In this document: piece after piece, positions 1 through 8,822 of the stretch
How positions within the stretch are numbered: position 1 is the stretch's first letter
Layout: the number at the start of each line of letters is the position of its first letter
Origin: Streptomyces anulatus
GTDB lineage: Bacteria > Actinomycetota > Actinomycetes > Streptomycetales > Streptomycetaceae
Reading direction: 5' to 3'
NCBI RefSeq assembly: GCF_014650675.1
Contig: NZ_BMVK01000009.1
Location: 124,001-188,000 of the forward strand
DNA length: 64,000 nucleotides
Translations under genes and position numbers: made by a program
Notes under the pieces: generated by a model
What the model was told of the DNA's origin: nothing
Seen by the model: only the letters and a program-made list of their open reading frames with translations
Database searches by the model: none

Positions 1-446
1 TTTGCCACGGGAGCGGCGTTGATGCGCTCCGAACGGTCGGCGCGGTCCGCCTCGGCACCGCGCGCGGCGGACGGGGAAGCCTTGGCGGCCTTGGTTCCGA
101 GGGTCAGCTTGATACCCGGGCGAATAAGATCGGGATTCTCTCCGACGATCTTCCGGTTGCCTTCGTACAGCTTCTCCCAGCCACCGCTGACAGAGTATTC
201 GCGGGCGATCTTGGAAAGCGTTTCGCCGGCCGCCACGGAATGCTGGGCGGGCGCGGCCTGCACGGCGGAATTCACCTGTGCGGACACCGAGGCGGGCGCC
301 ACGGCCTGCTGCGGCGCGGGGGCCGCGAAGGCGCTGGTGGCGCCGATCACGGGGAGGGCGAGTACGGCTCCGCCGGCGGTCACGGCGACAAGGCCGCGGC
401 GCAGCGAGGTGGACTGGGAACGACGGTGCTTACCCTGTGCGGGCAT
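1..446 (-). CDS. secreted LysM-domain cell-wall protein, C-terminus off window
   Basis: About 148 codons are visible; the gene runs past the left edge. The N-terminus (MPAQGKHRRSQSTSLRRG) leads into a hydrophobic stretch ending in SAFAA, a standard signal peptide. A LysM domain follows: SVAAGETLSKIAREYSVSGG, then EKLYEGNRKIVGENPDLI. LysM domains bind peptidoglycan outside the membrane. A hydrolase domain (lytic transglycosylase, Rpf or peptidase) would be expected next but lies outside the window. The ATG at 444-446 follows a GGAGAGGAAA ribosome site. The c-di-AMP-type riboswitch upstream is the arrangement known for Streptomyces rpfA and the swl cell-wall lytic enzymes, so an enzyme of spore germination or wall turnover is inferred, not shown. 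Confidence 0.8.
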   Translation of the reverse strand, partial: MPAQGKHRRSQSTSLRRGLVAVTAGGAVLALPVIGATSAFAAPAPQQAVAPASVSAQVNSAVQAAPAQHSVAAGETLSKIAREYSVSGGWEKLYEGNRKIVGENPDLIRPGIKLTLGTKAAKASPSAARGAEADRADRSERINAAPVA

Positions 447-461
447 GGGGGATTTCCTCTC

Positions 462-606
462 CGGCGCCTACGAGGTGAGCTGTCGGGTTCAGACGGGAGA
501 TGTCTGGCCGCACGGTCGTGCGACTTCACCCCAAGCCGTTCCGGTTACGGATCGGCGGCTTACCTGGGTCCCCCGCTCCTGCCGTACGTGAGTGGGTTTC
601 GGATTC
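462..606 (-). ncRNA. ydaO-yuaA-type (c-di-AMP) riboswitch in the leader of the LysM gene
   Basis: Read on the minus strand, the leader contains the conserved blocks of the ydaO motif in order: GGGGGACCCAGGTAAGCC, then GCTTGGGGTGAAGTC, then a short variable hairpin (CGCACGACCGTGCG), then GAACCCGACAGCTCACCTCG and TAGGC just before the ribosome site. In Streptomyces this element controls cell-wall lytic enzyme genes and reduces expression when c-di-AMP binds. The boundaries are estimated by eye. Confidence 0.85.
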
Positions 607-1091
607 CCGGACGGCGGCAGGATTCGGCGTTCCATCCGGATTGACGGTGACCGTAGGCGAAAAACGTCGAACAGAACAAGCCCCGCATTCCGGATTCCCT
701 TTTCCGCGCAAGATCGAATGCCGGAATTCCCGGATCGGGCCACTCCGTCACCGCGTCAACTTTCCCCGCACAGAAGGGAACCGATGCCTCCGCTTCTGCG
801 TCCGCCCTCGCGGACGTGACGCTCACCACTCCCTCGCGGCGATGGCGGAAACGAGCTCAAACAAATGCCCCAGCAGCCCCAATATGCCCTTTACGAAACA
901 GGAGGGCCAAAAGAACCAAATCGACCATATCGGCATAACAAAACGGGCTAATCGGGCACTCTAGGCAGGGCCGGTCGAAGGGCCCGCGGGGCCATCGCTT
1001 ACGGTGTGCGGTGGAGACTAGTAAGCCAACCCTTACCTCCGACGTACGCTGTACCTGCCCGCGTTCGCCCGCCCCGAAGGATCACCACGCC
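607..1091. other. intergenic region between divergent LysM and fprA-like genes
   Basis: This divergent spacer carries no gene I can support. The stretch 840-965 is clearly richer in A/T than its surroundings. On the minus strand it holds a possible promoter for the riboswitch transcript: -35 TTGGCC (complement of 905-910), an 18-base spacer and -10 CATATT (complement of 881-886). That would leave a leader of several hundred bases containing the whole riboswitch. A short imperfect repeat, GTAAG-N6-CTTAC near 1021-1036, lies before the plus-strand reductase gene. Confidence 0.4.
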
Positions 1092-2483
1092 ATGACACGC
1101 CCCGTCCGCGTCGCCATTGTCGGAGCCGGCCCCGCCGGTATCTACGCTGCGGACGCGCTGCTCAAATCCGAGGTCTGCCAGGACCCGGGGGTCTCCATCG
1201 ACCTCTTCGAGCGCATGCCCGCGCCCTTCGGTCTGATCCGCTACGGCGTGGCCCCCGACCACCCGCGGATCAAGGGCATCGTCAAGGCCCTGCACCAGGT
1301 GCTGGACAAGCCCCAGATCCGGCTCTTCGGAAACGTCAGCTACCCGCACGACATCGGCCTGGACGACCTGCGGTCGTTCTACGACGCGGTGATCTTCTCC
1401 ACCGGCGCCGAGGCCGACCGGGCGCTCGACGTTCCCGGCATCCAGCTGGACGGCTCCTACGGCGCGGCCGAGTTCGTCTCCTGGTACGACGGGCACCCCG
1501 AGGTCCCGCGCACCTGGCCGCTCACCGCGGAGAAGGTCGCCGTGCTCGGCGTCGGGAACGTGGCCCTGGACGTGGCCCGTGTCCTGGCCAAGACGGCGGA
1601 CGAGCTGCTGCCCACCGAGATCCCGGACAACGTGTACCAGGGCCTCAAGGAGAACAAGGCGCTGGAGGTGCATGTGTTCGGGCGGCGTGGCCCCGCGCAG
1701 GCCAAGTTCAGCCCGATGGAGCTGCGGGAGCTGGACCACTCCCCCAACATCGAGGTCATCGTCAACCCCGAGGACATCGAGTACGACGAGGGCTCCATCG
1801 CGACCCGCCGGGAGAACAAGCAGGCCAACATGGTCGCGCAGACCCTGGAGAACTGGGCGATCCGCGACGTCGGCGACCGCCCGCACAAGCTGTTCCTGCA
1901 CTTCTTCGAGTCCCCGGTCGAGATCCTCGGCGAGGACGGCAAGGTCGTGGCGCTGCGCACCGAGCGCACCGAGCTGGACGGAACCGGAAACGTCCGGGGC
2001 ACCGGCCGGTTCACCGACTGGGACATGCAGAGCGTCTACCGTGCCGTCGGCTACTACTCGGAGGAGCTGCCCAAGCTGCCCTTCGACGTGGCATCCGGCA
2101 CCGTGCCGCACGAGGCGGGTCGCGTCATCGCCGGTGACGAGCACATGAGCTCGGTCTACGTCACCGGCTGGATCAAGCGCGGCCCGATCGGTCTGATCGG
2201 GCACACCAAGGGCGACGCCAACGAGACGGTCGCCTGCGTCCTGGAGGACCGTGCCGCCGGCCGGCTGCCCGAGCCGGCCACGCCCGCTCCGCAGGCCGTG
2301 GACGCCTTCCTGGAAGACCGTGGCGTCCGCTACACGACCTGGGAGGGCTGGCACAAGCTGGACGCCCACGAGCAGGCGCTGGGTGCGGCCCAGGGCCGTG
2401 AGCGGATCAAGGTCGTGGAGCGCGAGGGCATGCTGGAGGCCTCCGGCGCCTTCGGGCCGGCCGAGCGCCCCGCCGGCGCCTGA
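1092..2483 (+). CDS. ferredoxin/adrenodoxin-type NADP+ reductase (FprA family)
   Basis: This 463-residue FAD enzyme moves electrons between NADPH and ferredoxins, which in Streptomyces commonly feed cytochromes P450. The N-terminal FAD site is VAIVGAGPAGIYAADALL (residues about 7-24). The family block PFGLIRYGVAPDHPRIK follows at about 50-66, and a second dinucleotide fold, VAVLGVGNVALDVARVL, at about 155. The C-terminal block YVTGWIKRGPIGLIGHTKGD matches the NADP-binding and C-terminal region of mycobacterial FprA. Length fits the family (about 450-460). The ATG at 1092 begins MTRPVRVAIVG, placing the FAD site right at the N-terminus as expected. It stands alone, ending at a strong hairpin shared with the convergent phosphatase gene. 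Confidence 0.9.
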   Translation: MTRPVRVAIVGAGPAGIYAADALLKSEVCQDPGVSIDLFERMPAPFGLIRYGVAPDHPRIKGIVKALHQVLDKPQIRLFGNVSYPHDIGLDDLRSFYDAVIFSTGAEADRALDVPGIQLDGSYGAAEFVSWYDGHPEVPRTWPLTAEKVAVLGVGNVALDVARVLAKTADELLPTEIPDNVYQGLKENKALEVHVFGRRGPAQAKFSPMELRELDHSPNIEVIVNPEDIEYDEGSIATRRENKQANMVAQTLENWAIRDVGDRPHKLFLHFFESPVEILGEDGKVVALRTERTELDGTGNVRGTGRFTDWDMQSVYRAVGYYSEELPKLPFDVASGTVPHEAGRVIAGDEHMSSVYVTGWIKRGPIGLIGHTKGDANETVACVLEDRAAGRLPEPATPAPQAVDAFLEDRGVRYTTWEGWHKLDAHEQALGAAQGRERIKVVEREGMLEASGAFGPAERPAGA

Positions 2484-2509
2484 CTGACGCCTGATCGACA
2501 GAACGCCTT

Positions 2510-5122
2510 CTAGGAGGCCGGATCCGGTGCGCCCGCCGCGCGCCCCGGGTCCGGCCTCCTGAACGTGCGCCACAGGTCGGGTCCGGGCGCCCGGTCCTCC
2601 CGGAGCCGGCGGACCTCCTGGGTCCCGGCCCACCGGGCGGCGAGCAGGATCGCGATGTCGTCGGGGCGGTCGATGGCCGCCCGGGCCTCTCCGATCACCT
2701 GGTCGGCCGTCTCGGCCAGGGGAACCGCGCCGATGCGTTCGACGGTGGCGCGCAGCCGCTCGATCCCCTCGTCGATGTCCGTCCCGGGGCGCTCGATCAA
2801 CCCGTCCGTGAACAGGGCGAGCATCGCCCCCGGTTCGAGCCGCATCTCCGTGACCGGGTAGGACGCCTGCTCATCGATCCCGAGCACGATGCCGCCGGGC
2901 AGGTCCAGCACTTCCGTCCGGCCGTCCGGCCGCCGCAGCACGGGCTGCGGATGTCCCGCCCGCACGGCGTGGGCCACTCCTGTAATCGGGTCCAGGGCGA
3001 TGTAGCAGCAGCTCGCGAACTGTCCCGGGTCGAGATCGATGAGCAGCCGGTTCGTCCCGCTCATCACCTCCTGCGGATCATGGTTGCTGAGCGCGAACGC
3101 CCTTACAGCACTGCGTAGTTGGCCCATGGTCGCGGCGGCGGAGACACCATGCCCCTGTACGTCGCCGATGATCAGGGCGAGTTCGTGACCGGTCTCGATG
3201 ACGTCGTACCAGTCGCCGCCGATGTCCATGCCCTGGGTGCCGGAGAGGTAGCGCCCCAGGGTGTCCACTCCGTCCACCTCAGGCAGCCGGTGCGGCAGCA
3301 GGGCGTCCTGGAGTCCGCGGGCGAGGGCCGCCTCGCTGTCGTAACGCTGGGCGCGCTTCAGGGCCTGGGCGATGAGTCCGGCCAGTGCCGTCAGGACCGT
3401 ACGCTCCTCCGGGCTGAAGCCGCGAGGGCGGTCGAAGCCGAGGATGCAGGAGCCGACGGGCCGCCCCGAGGCGATCAGCGGCAGGAAGGCGCGCGCCCCG
3501 ACGTCCGTGTCGATCGGGATGCCCGGATAGGCCTCGGCCAGGCGCTGCATGGACTCGAAGAACATCGGGCGGCCCGAGGTCAGGGTCTCCACCCCGGGAA
3601 TGCTGACGTCGAGTTCGACCCCTTCGAAGCGGTCGAGGAACCCCTTCGGGAACCCCGTCTCCCAGGCCAGATGGAGATGGCCTTCGTCCAGCAGATAGAT
3701 GGCGAGCTGACGGGCGCCGAACGCGGGCAGCAGCTCGTCCGTGACCACTGCGGAGACCTGACGTGCCGTGACCGCCTCGGTCAGCGCGATGGCGAGGGCG
3801 ACCGGCCGGTACAGCGCCGCGGAGCGGTCGGCGGTCGAGCCGATGCCCAGGCCGGGCGTGGTGACGGAGCCCGGGGCGTAGTCCGGCTGGTCGGTCGCCT
3901 GGAGGACGACGCTCACCCCGTCGTGGCCCGGGTACAGGGACACCGACAGCCAACGTGAGGGCGGACGGCGGGCGAGGAAGTGGACGGGCTCGTCGGCCAT
4001 CAGGGCGGCCCGGTAGTGATCCTCGTAGGCCTCGTGCCCGAACCACGGCAGGGCCTGCCACACGACATGGCCCACGAGCTCCGCCCTGGAGTGGCCCAGC
4101 AGCTCCTCGGCAAGGCCGTTCGCGTAGGTGATCCGGCCCAGCCGGTCGAGGGAGAGGACACCGCGGGGCAGCCGGTCGGCGGCCTCCGGCACGACGGGTC
4201 CCTCACCGAGGTCGACCAGAAAGCCGCTCAGATGGCTGGCGGACGCGTCGCCGCCCGGGTGCGTCCAGCGTCCGGACAGTTCCAGCAGATGGGATCGGCC
4301 GTCGGGGCCGCGCAGCCGCATCCGGCGGACGACCGGTTCCGCCGATTCCACCGTCTGGCGGGCCAGCGCCCACAGCCCGTACACGTCCTCCGGGACCAGC
4401 TGCTCGGCGAGCGCGTCGACGGTGCCCGGGAAGGCGCCGGGCCCGAAGCCGAGAATCGCGCAGAGTTCGTCGTCGGCGGCGACCTGCCCGGAGTGCAGGT
4501 CCCAGTCGAAGCGGCCGACCCGCACCGGGGGCGCGGTGGCGGCGGGCAGTTGCACGGGGACCGGCTCGGTCTCCCACACGCAGTCGACGCCGCGCTGGTC
4601 CAGGTCGTTGAGCGCGTCGCCGAGCCGGTGGCCCAGGCGCTGCAGCCGGTCGCCGTGGGCGGGGTCGACGGGCAGTCCCGGTGTGGAGGGCCGCAGAACC
4701 ACCAGTACGCCCATGCTCCCCCGGGGCCCGGTGATCGGCACCCACAGCGAACCGAACGGGAACGGCAGCCCGGCCATCAGTTGCGGGAACCGGCGCATCG
4801 CCTCCTCCGCGTCGGAGAGCAGTACGGGCCGCCCCGAGCGGTAGGCCTCGGACACCGGGAAGGGCCGGTTCACATGCATCCGCCACCAGGGGCGGAACAG
4901 CGGGGCCGGCAGTCCGGCGAGCACCGCGAGCCGCAGAAGTCCGGGCGTCCGGCTGCGGAGGTAGACGCCGCCCGCGTAGCCGTCGCTCGACTCGACGGCG
5001 CTGACGAGGGCCTGCGCGAGAACGAGGGACAGCTCGTCGGGCACTCGGCCACCCTCGTGTCCCCCGGCCGCGGCCCCGTTTCCGGCGGGCGGGGGATGCC
5101 GGGGCGTTTCGTGCCGGGTCAC
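2510..5122 (-). CDS. multi-sensor PP2C (SpoIIE-family) serine phosphatase: GAF-PAS-PAS-GAF-PP2C
   Basis: About 870 residues from a GTG start giving VTRHETPRH; a later GTG (VPDELSLVLAQ) is also possible. The order seen is an N-terminal GAF-like domain (about 30-180), a PAS-like domain (RFDWDLHSGQ onward), a clear PAS domain (LDRLGRITYANGLAEELLG), a GAF domain containing FLPLIASGRPVGSCILGF, and a C-terminal PP2C domain. The phosphatase carries its metal-binding motifs GGDWYD, GDVQGHG, LFTDGLIE and DDIAILL. There is no HATPase anti-sigma kinase domain after it, unlike the paralogue at 54453-56918. Such enzymes dephosphorylate anti-anti-sigma factors in partner-switching circuits that control stress or developmental sigma factors. 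The signal sensed is unknown. The last codons form one arm of a terminator hairpin. Confidence 0.88.
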   Translation of the reverse strand: MTRHETPRHPPPAGNGAAAGGHEGGRVPDELSLVLAQALVSAVESSDGYAGGVYLRSRTPGLLRLAVLAGLPAPLFRPWWRMHVNRPFPVSEAYRSGRPVLLSDAEEAMRRFPQLMAGLPFPFGSLWVPITGPRGSMGVLVVLRPSTPGLPVDPAHGDRLQRLGHRLGDALNDLDQRGVDCVWETEPVPVQLPAATAPPVRVGRFDWDLHSGQVAADDELCAILGFGPGAFPGTVDALAEQLVPEDVYGLWALARQTVESAEPVVRRMRLRGPDGRSHLLELSGRWTHPGGDASASHLSGFLVDLGEGPVVPEAADRLPRGVLSLDRLGRITYANGLAEELLGHSRAELVGHVVWQALPWFGHEAYEDHYRAALMADEPVHFLARRPPSRWLSVSLYPGHDGVSVVLQATDQPDYAPGSVTTPGLGIGSTADRSAALYRPVALAIALTEAVTARQVSAVVTDELLPAFGARQLAIYLLDEGHLHLAWETGFPKGFLDRFEGVELDVSIPGVETLTSGRPMFFESMQRLAEAYPGIPIDTDVGARAFLPLIASGRPVGSCILGFDRPRGFSPEERTVLTALAGLIAQALKRAQRYDSEAALARGLQDALLPHRLPEVDGVDTLGRYLSGTQGMDIGGDWYDVIETGHELALIIGDVQGHGVSAAATMGQLRSAVRAFALSNHDPQEVMSGTNRLLIDLDPGQFASCCYIALDPITGVAHAVRAGHPQPVLRRPDGRTEVLDLPGGIVLGIDEQASYPVTEMRLEPGAMLALFTDGLIERPGTDIDEGIERLRATVERIGAVPLAETADQVIGEARAAIDRPDDIAILLAARWAGTQEVRRLREDRAPGPDLWRTFRRPDPGRAAGAPDPAS
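2512..2560. terminator. bidirectional hairpin terminator overlapping the 3' end of the phosphatase gene
   Basis: A 16-bp stem pairs 2512-2527 with 2545-2560 (one G-T wobble) around a 17-base loop. It lies 28 bases after the reductase stop codon. It also sits inside the last 16 codons of the opposite phosphatase gene, so the arms are translated as part of that protein. Confidence 0.75.
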
Positions 5123-5157
5123 ACAGCCAGCATGCTCCCGGTGCGGGGTATCCCGCA

Positions 5158-5197
5158 CCTCCGCGACCGGCCGCCCCCCGGCGGCCGGTCGCGGAGG
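5158..5197. terminator. perfect 18-bp hairpin terminator
   Basis: Positions 5158-5175 pair perfectly with 5180-5197 around a CCCC loop. It lies just after the stop codon of the secreted-protein gene (5203-5820, minus strand) and before the phosphatase start at 5122, so it should separate the two transcription units. Confidence 0.85.
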
Positions 5198-5202
5198 CGG
5201 CC

Positions 5203-5820
5203 TCAGTAGAGCTTGGCGACGGCGGTACGCGTCGTCTTCTTGAAGCCCTCCAGCGGTGCGCCGTCGAGTTCGCCCAGCTGCCCCCACTCGACGACGGTCA
5301 CCGCCCTGCCGTCGCGGCCCACGGAGTAGAGCCCGATGTCGGTGGAGCCGACCTCCGGGTACGACGTGTCGATGCTGTAGACGTGCGCGCCCTCCTCGAT
5401 GTCCACACGGCCCTGGTAGAACGCCTCCCCCTCCAGGCCGGGGTCCTGCTCCTTCAGCCGGTCGAGGCAGGTCTCCAGGGCGCTGCGCAGTTCGGCTGCG
5501 AGCGCCTTGGCCCGGTCGGTGGTGGCGGCGACCGTGATGGTCTGGCGGGCGCCGGTGTCCAGTTCGGTGCGGAAGTCCCGGTGGCGGGTGCCGGCCGCCG
5601 GGGCGATGCCCTCGGTGCACACGGACCCCTCCGAGGGCACTCCCTGGCGTACCGGACCGGCCGTCCAGGGGGTGAGGGAGGCGGGCAGTTGGCCCGCGCT
5701 CAGGAACTTGGGCGGAGCGGGAGCGGGGGCCGGGGCCGCGGCGGCGGGCACCTGGGCCAGGGCGGTGACGGCCAGGCCCGCGGCCGCGGCGGTCAGAAGA
5801 GTGGTGCGGAGGGTGCGCAT
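5203..5820 (-). CDS. secreted protein of unknown function (PknH-sensor-like)
   Basis: 205 residues. The N-terminus MRTLRTTLLTAAAAGLAVTA ends with an Ala-rich cleavage region and an Ala-Pro linker, indicating Sec export. The mature part has two cysteines, at GSVCTEG and ETCLDRL, which could form a disulphide. It ends in a strand-rich segment (TDIGLYSVGRDGRAVTVVEW). Size, single disulphide and layout recall the extracellular sensor domains of PknH type found on many actinobacterial lipoproteins; that is resemblance only. It is divergent from the membrane HTH protein at 6096 and ends at a perfect hairpin. Substrate or partner cannot be deduced. Confidence 0.7.
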   Translation of the reverse strand: MRTLRTTLLTAAAAGLAVTALAQVPAAAAPAPAPAPPKFLSAGQLPASLTPWTAGPVRQGVPSEGSVCTEGIAPAAGTRHRDFRTELDTGARQTITVAATTDRAKALAAELRSALETCLDRLKEQDPGLEGEAFYQGRVDIEEGAHVYSIDTSYPEVGSTDIGLYSVGRDGRAVTVVEWGQLGELDGAPLEGFKKTTRTAVAKLY

Positions 5821-6095
5821 GGTGAGGTTTCCCCGTTTCGGATGGTTCGGATGGACCGGCTGGTCCGGATGGGTGCGGTCGGTCAGGTGGTCGTCCGGCA
5901 GCGCGCCGAGGCGTACGGAGCCCGTCTGAGGAGCCGTACGGCGGCGGAGCGGGAACGGGCACCAGATTGGGCCGCCGCCCCGGACGCGGACAAGCGCGAC
6001 ACGGCTTCCCGCCGGGCTGGAACCGTCCCACCCCTGGTGACGTGGGTGTTCTCGGGGGGCTGGAACGCCCTGGAACGGCTGCGGGGAGGTCGAGC

Positions 6096-7625
6096 GTGTC
6101 GGGTGACGCCGAGGGGGCCGCACGGGCGGTGCTGGCGGAGCGGCTGAGCGCGCTGCGGGAACGGTCGGGCCGGACGTACGCGTCGCTGGCCCGTCGCATC
6201 GGGGTCAGCGGCTCGACGCTGCACCGGTACTGCACGGGACGGACGGTGCCCGCGGAGTTCGCCCCCGTGGAGCGGCTGGCCCGGCTGTGCGGCGCGCCGG
6301 CCGGGGAGCGGGAGGCGCTGCACCGGCTGTGGATCCTGGCGGACCGCGAACGCGTCGACCGGCAGGGGGCGGCGGAGGCAGGAGCGAAGCCGGAGCCGGT
6401 GGAAGTCGTGCCGGTGGAGATCGTGCCGGTGGACGCCTCGGCCGGGGAGACGGGGTCGCTCGGGGAGACGGGGTCGCTCGGGCGGCGGGCGCTGCCCCAC
6501 GCCGCCGAGGCCGGGCCGCCCGGCGCGACCGTGTCCGGGCCGCCGTCCCCGGCCCTCGGGGCGTCCGACGAGAAAGGGCCTCGCCCGGTGCGGGATCGCG
6601 TCTCCGAGGTGGTGGCCGCGGTCGGGAGCGGGTCTCCCCGGAGGCCGCTGTTCCGGTCGCGTCGGGCACGCCGGTACGGGCAGGGGCTCGGTGTCCTCGC
6701 CGCCGCGGTCCTCGTTCTCGCCCTGGTCGCGGCTTTCGGAGGGACGGCGCTCCCGGGCCCGGACCGGCGCCCGTCGGTGGCTCAGCGGCCGGGTGAGGAT
6801 CCGGCGGGCAGCCCGGAGCCCTCGCCTTCCGGCTCCCCCACGCCCGGAAAGCCGCAGGGCACGCCGAGCGGGGCCCCGCGCGGTACACCGTCCGACGGCC
6901 ACCGGCCGACCGCGCCTTCCGGCGTCGGGCCGCGCAAGGAGACGCTCCCCCGGCCGTCCGGGGGCTCACCGGGTCCGGCGGCCGGGCGTGCGCCGTTCAC
7001 CTGGACCGCTGACGACCATGTCTGGAAGAACGGCTGCGACCACTCCTACGTCATCGACCGGGCGCCCGCCGCCGTACCGCCGCCCCCGGTGGAGGCGGAC
7101 GCGGAGTCCTGGGCCGGAGCGCTCGGCGCGGTGCACGCGGGCGAGACCGGTGTCCGGGTCACGTTGCAGGGCCGGGACGAGCGGGCCGTGGTGCTCGAAT
7201 CACTGCGGATCCGGGTCGTCGAGCGCCGTTCGCCTGCGCAGGGCCGGGTCTACCGGATGAGCTCCGGCTGCGGCGGATCCCTCACCCCGAGGATGTTCGA
7301 CGTGGATCTCGACGTGCCCCGGCCCGTCGCCCGCTCGGTGGCGGGCAACGACTCGGGCGAGCCCATCGAGGCGGTCGCCTTCCCGTACAGCGTCTCCGTC
7401 ACCGATCCCGAGGTCCTCCTGATCACGGGGCGCACGGTCGGCTGCGACTGCGACTGGTTCGCGGAGCTGACCTGGAGCAGCGGCGGCCGGTCCGGCACGG
7501 TGCGCGTCGACGACGGCGGGCGGCCGTTCCGTACGAGCGGGGTGCGGGGGCACCCCGTGCTCGACTACGACACGGGCTCGGGCCGCTGGGTGTCCGTGGC
7601 GGACGCCGGGGAGGCCGCGTCCTGA
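6096..7625 (+). CDS. membrane-anchored helix-turn-helix protein with extracellular C-terminal domain
   Basis: 509 residues from GTG 6096, preceded by GGGGAGGTCGAGC as ribosome site. An XRE-type helix-turn-helix lies at about residues 10-65 (ALRERSGRTYASLARRIGVS, then GSTLHRYCTGRTVPAEFAPV). A low-complexity region follows with repeated VEVVPVEIVPVD and GETGSLGETGSLG units. One transmembrane helix (GVLAAAVLVLALVAAF, about 200) leads to a Pro/Ser-rich linker and an outer domain of about 200 residues with cysteines at NGCDHS, SGCGGS and VGCDCDW. This DNA-binding/membrane/outer-domain layout is common in Streptomyces, but the target and ligand of these proteins are mostly unknown. It may sense the cell surface and act on DNA without a phosphorelay; this is inference. 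Confidence 0.8.
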   Translation: MSGDAEGAARAVLAERLSALRERSGRTYASLARRIGVSGSTLHRYCTGRTVPAEFAPVERLARLCGAPAGEREALHRLWILADRERVDRQGAAEAGAKPEPVEVVPVEIVPVDASAGETGSLGETGSLGRRALPHAAEAGPPGATVSGPPSPALGASDEKGPRPVRDRVSEVVAAVGSGSPRRPLFRSRRARRYGQGLGVLAAAVLVLALVAAFGGTALPGPDRRPSVAQRPGEDPAGSPEPSPSGSPTPGKPQGTPSGAPRGTPSDGHRPTAPSGVGPRKETLPRPSGGSPGPAAGRAPFTWTADDHVWKNGCDHSYVIDRAPAAVPPPPVEADAESWAGALGAVHAGETGVRVTLQGRDERAVVLESLRIRVVERRSPAQGRVYRMSSGCGGSLTPRMFDVDLDVPRPVARSVAGNDSGEPIEAVAFPYSVSVTDPEVLLITGRTVGCDCDWFAELTWSSGGRSGTVRVDDGGRPFRTSGVRGHPVLDYDTGSGRWVSVADAGEAAS

Positions 7626-7718
7626 AGCGGCGGCGCGGAGGCGCCCGTGGCCGGATGCGCCCATCCTGGTGGGGCGGGCGGCCTGCCCGGGCGGACCGCG
7701 CTCCTGGTGGAGGTGCCG

Positions 7719-8726
7719 ATGGATCCCGTCACCGCCCTGCGGCGGATCGCCTTCCTGCTGGAACGCTCGCAGGCCGCCACCTATCGGGTGAAGGCCTTCC
7801 GTACGGCGGCGGCCGCCGTGGACGCGATGGCCGCCGGGGAGGCGGCCGAGCGGGTGGCCGCGAACTCCCTGGAGCGGGTCGCCGGGATTGGGCCCCGCAC
7901 CGCCGAGGTGATCCGTGAGGCCCTGGCCGGGGAGACGCCCGGGTATCTGGACCGGCTGGAGACGGAGGCCGCCGCCGAGCCGCCCGTCGAGGGGGGCGAG
8001 GAGCTCTTCGCGCGGCTTACGGGCGACTGCCATCTGCACTCGGACTGGTCGGACGGGGGCAGCCCGATCGAGGAGATGGGCCGGACCGCCGCGGAGCTGG
8101 GGCACGCGTGGGCCGTCCTCACCGACCACTCGCCCCGGCTGACGGTGGCGCGCGGTCTGTCGCCGGAGCGGCTGCGGGAGCAGCTCGCGGTGGTGGCGCG
8201 GCTCAACGAGGAGTGGGCCCCGTTCCGGCTGCTGACGGGGATCGAGTGCGACATCCTCCCGGACGGCTCGCTCGACCAGGAGCCCGAGCTGCTGGAGCGG
8301 CTCGACGTGGTCGTGGTCTCCGTTCACTCCAAGCTGCGGATGGACCCGGAGCCGATGACGCGGCGCCTGGAGGCGGCGGTACGCCACCCGCGGGCGAACG
8401 TGCTCGGCCACTGCACGGGACGCCTGCTGGCCGGGCGCGGCCGGCCGGAGTCGCGGTTCGACGCGGACCGGGTCTTCGCGGCGTGCGCCGGGGCGGGGAC
8501 GGCGGTGGAGATCAACTGCCGTCCGGAGCGTCGGGATCCGCCCCGGCGGCTGCTGCGTGCGGCCGTCGCGGCGGGGGTGCTGTTCGCGATCGACACGGAC
8601 GCGCACGCCCCGGGGCAGCTCGGCTGGCAGCGGTCGGGGTGCGCTCGCGCCGAGGAGTGCGGAGTGCCGGCAGACCGGGTGGTGACGACCTGGAGCGCGG
8701 ACCGGCTCCTGGAATGGGCCCGCTGA
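7719..8726 (+). CDS. PHP-domain metal-dependent phosphoesterase (PolX C-terminal type)
   Basis: 335 residues; ATG 7719 follows TGGAGG at a good distance. Residues about 1-90 resemble the helix-hairpin-helix DNA-binding part of PolX-like proteins (AGIGPRTAEVIREALAGETP). The PHP phosphoesterase domain follows with its metal-binding motifs in order: GDCHLHSDWSDG, LTDHSPR, GIECDIL, VVSVHSKLR, LGHCTGR, EINCRPE and IDTDAHAPGQL. Family X polymerases with this tail use it for DNA end processing, but no polymerase domain is present here. A DNA-repair phosphoesterase role is therefore inferred. It is single and ends at a hairpin shared with the convergent small gene. Confidence 0.85.
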   Translation: MDPVTALRRIAFLLERSQAATYRVKAFRTAAAAVDAMAAGEAAERVAANSLERVAGIGPRTAEVIREALAGETPGYLDRLETEAAAEPPVEGGEELFARLTGDCHLHSDWSDGGSPIEEMGRTAAELGHAWAVLTDHSPRLTVARGLSPERLREQLAVVARLNEEWAPFRLLTGIECDILPDGSLDQEPELLERLDVVVVSVHSKLRMDPEPMTRRLEAAVRHPRANVLGHCTGRLLAGRGRPESRFDADRVFAACAGAGTAVEINCRPERRDPPRRLLRAAVAAGVLFAIDTDAHAPGQLGWQRSGCARAEECGVPADRVVTTWSADRLLEWAR

Positions 8727-8771
8727 CCGGAACGGGCCGGCTGGCCCACCGACGGCCCCGTGCACGGCCGC

Positions 8772-8806
8772 CCGCCCCCGGAGGTTCCGTGGGTCTCCGG
8801 GGGCGG
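8772..8806. terminator. bidirectional hairpin terminator
   Basis: A 12-bp perfect stem (8772-8783 with 8795-8806) with an 11-base loop lies between the convergent ends of the PHP gene (8726) and the small minus-strand gene (8823). Confidence 0.75.
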
Positions 8807-8822
8807 ACGGGTGTCGGCCGGG

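Noticed and set aside
1018..1037. Possible iron (DmdR/IdeR) box before the ferredoxin reductase
   Set aside because: Only the 5-base arms GTAAG/CTTAC and about half of the consensus positions match.
4128..5209. Long plus-strand open frames within the first phosphatase gene
   Set aside because: They are Arg/Pro/Gly-rich shadows of the coding strand with no domain signature.
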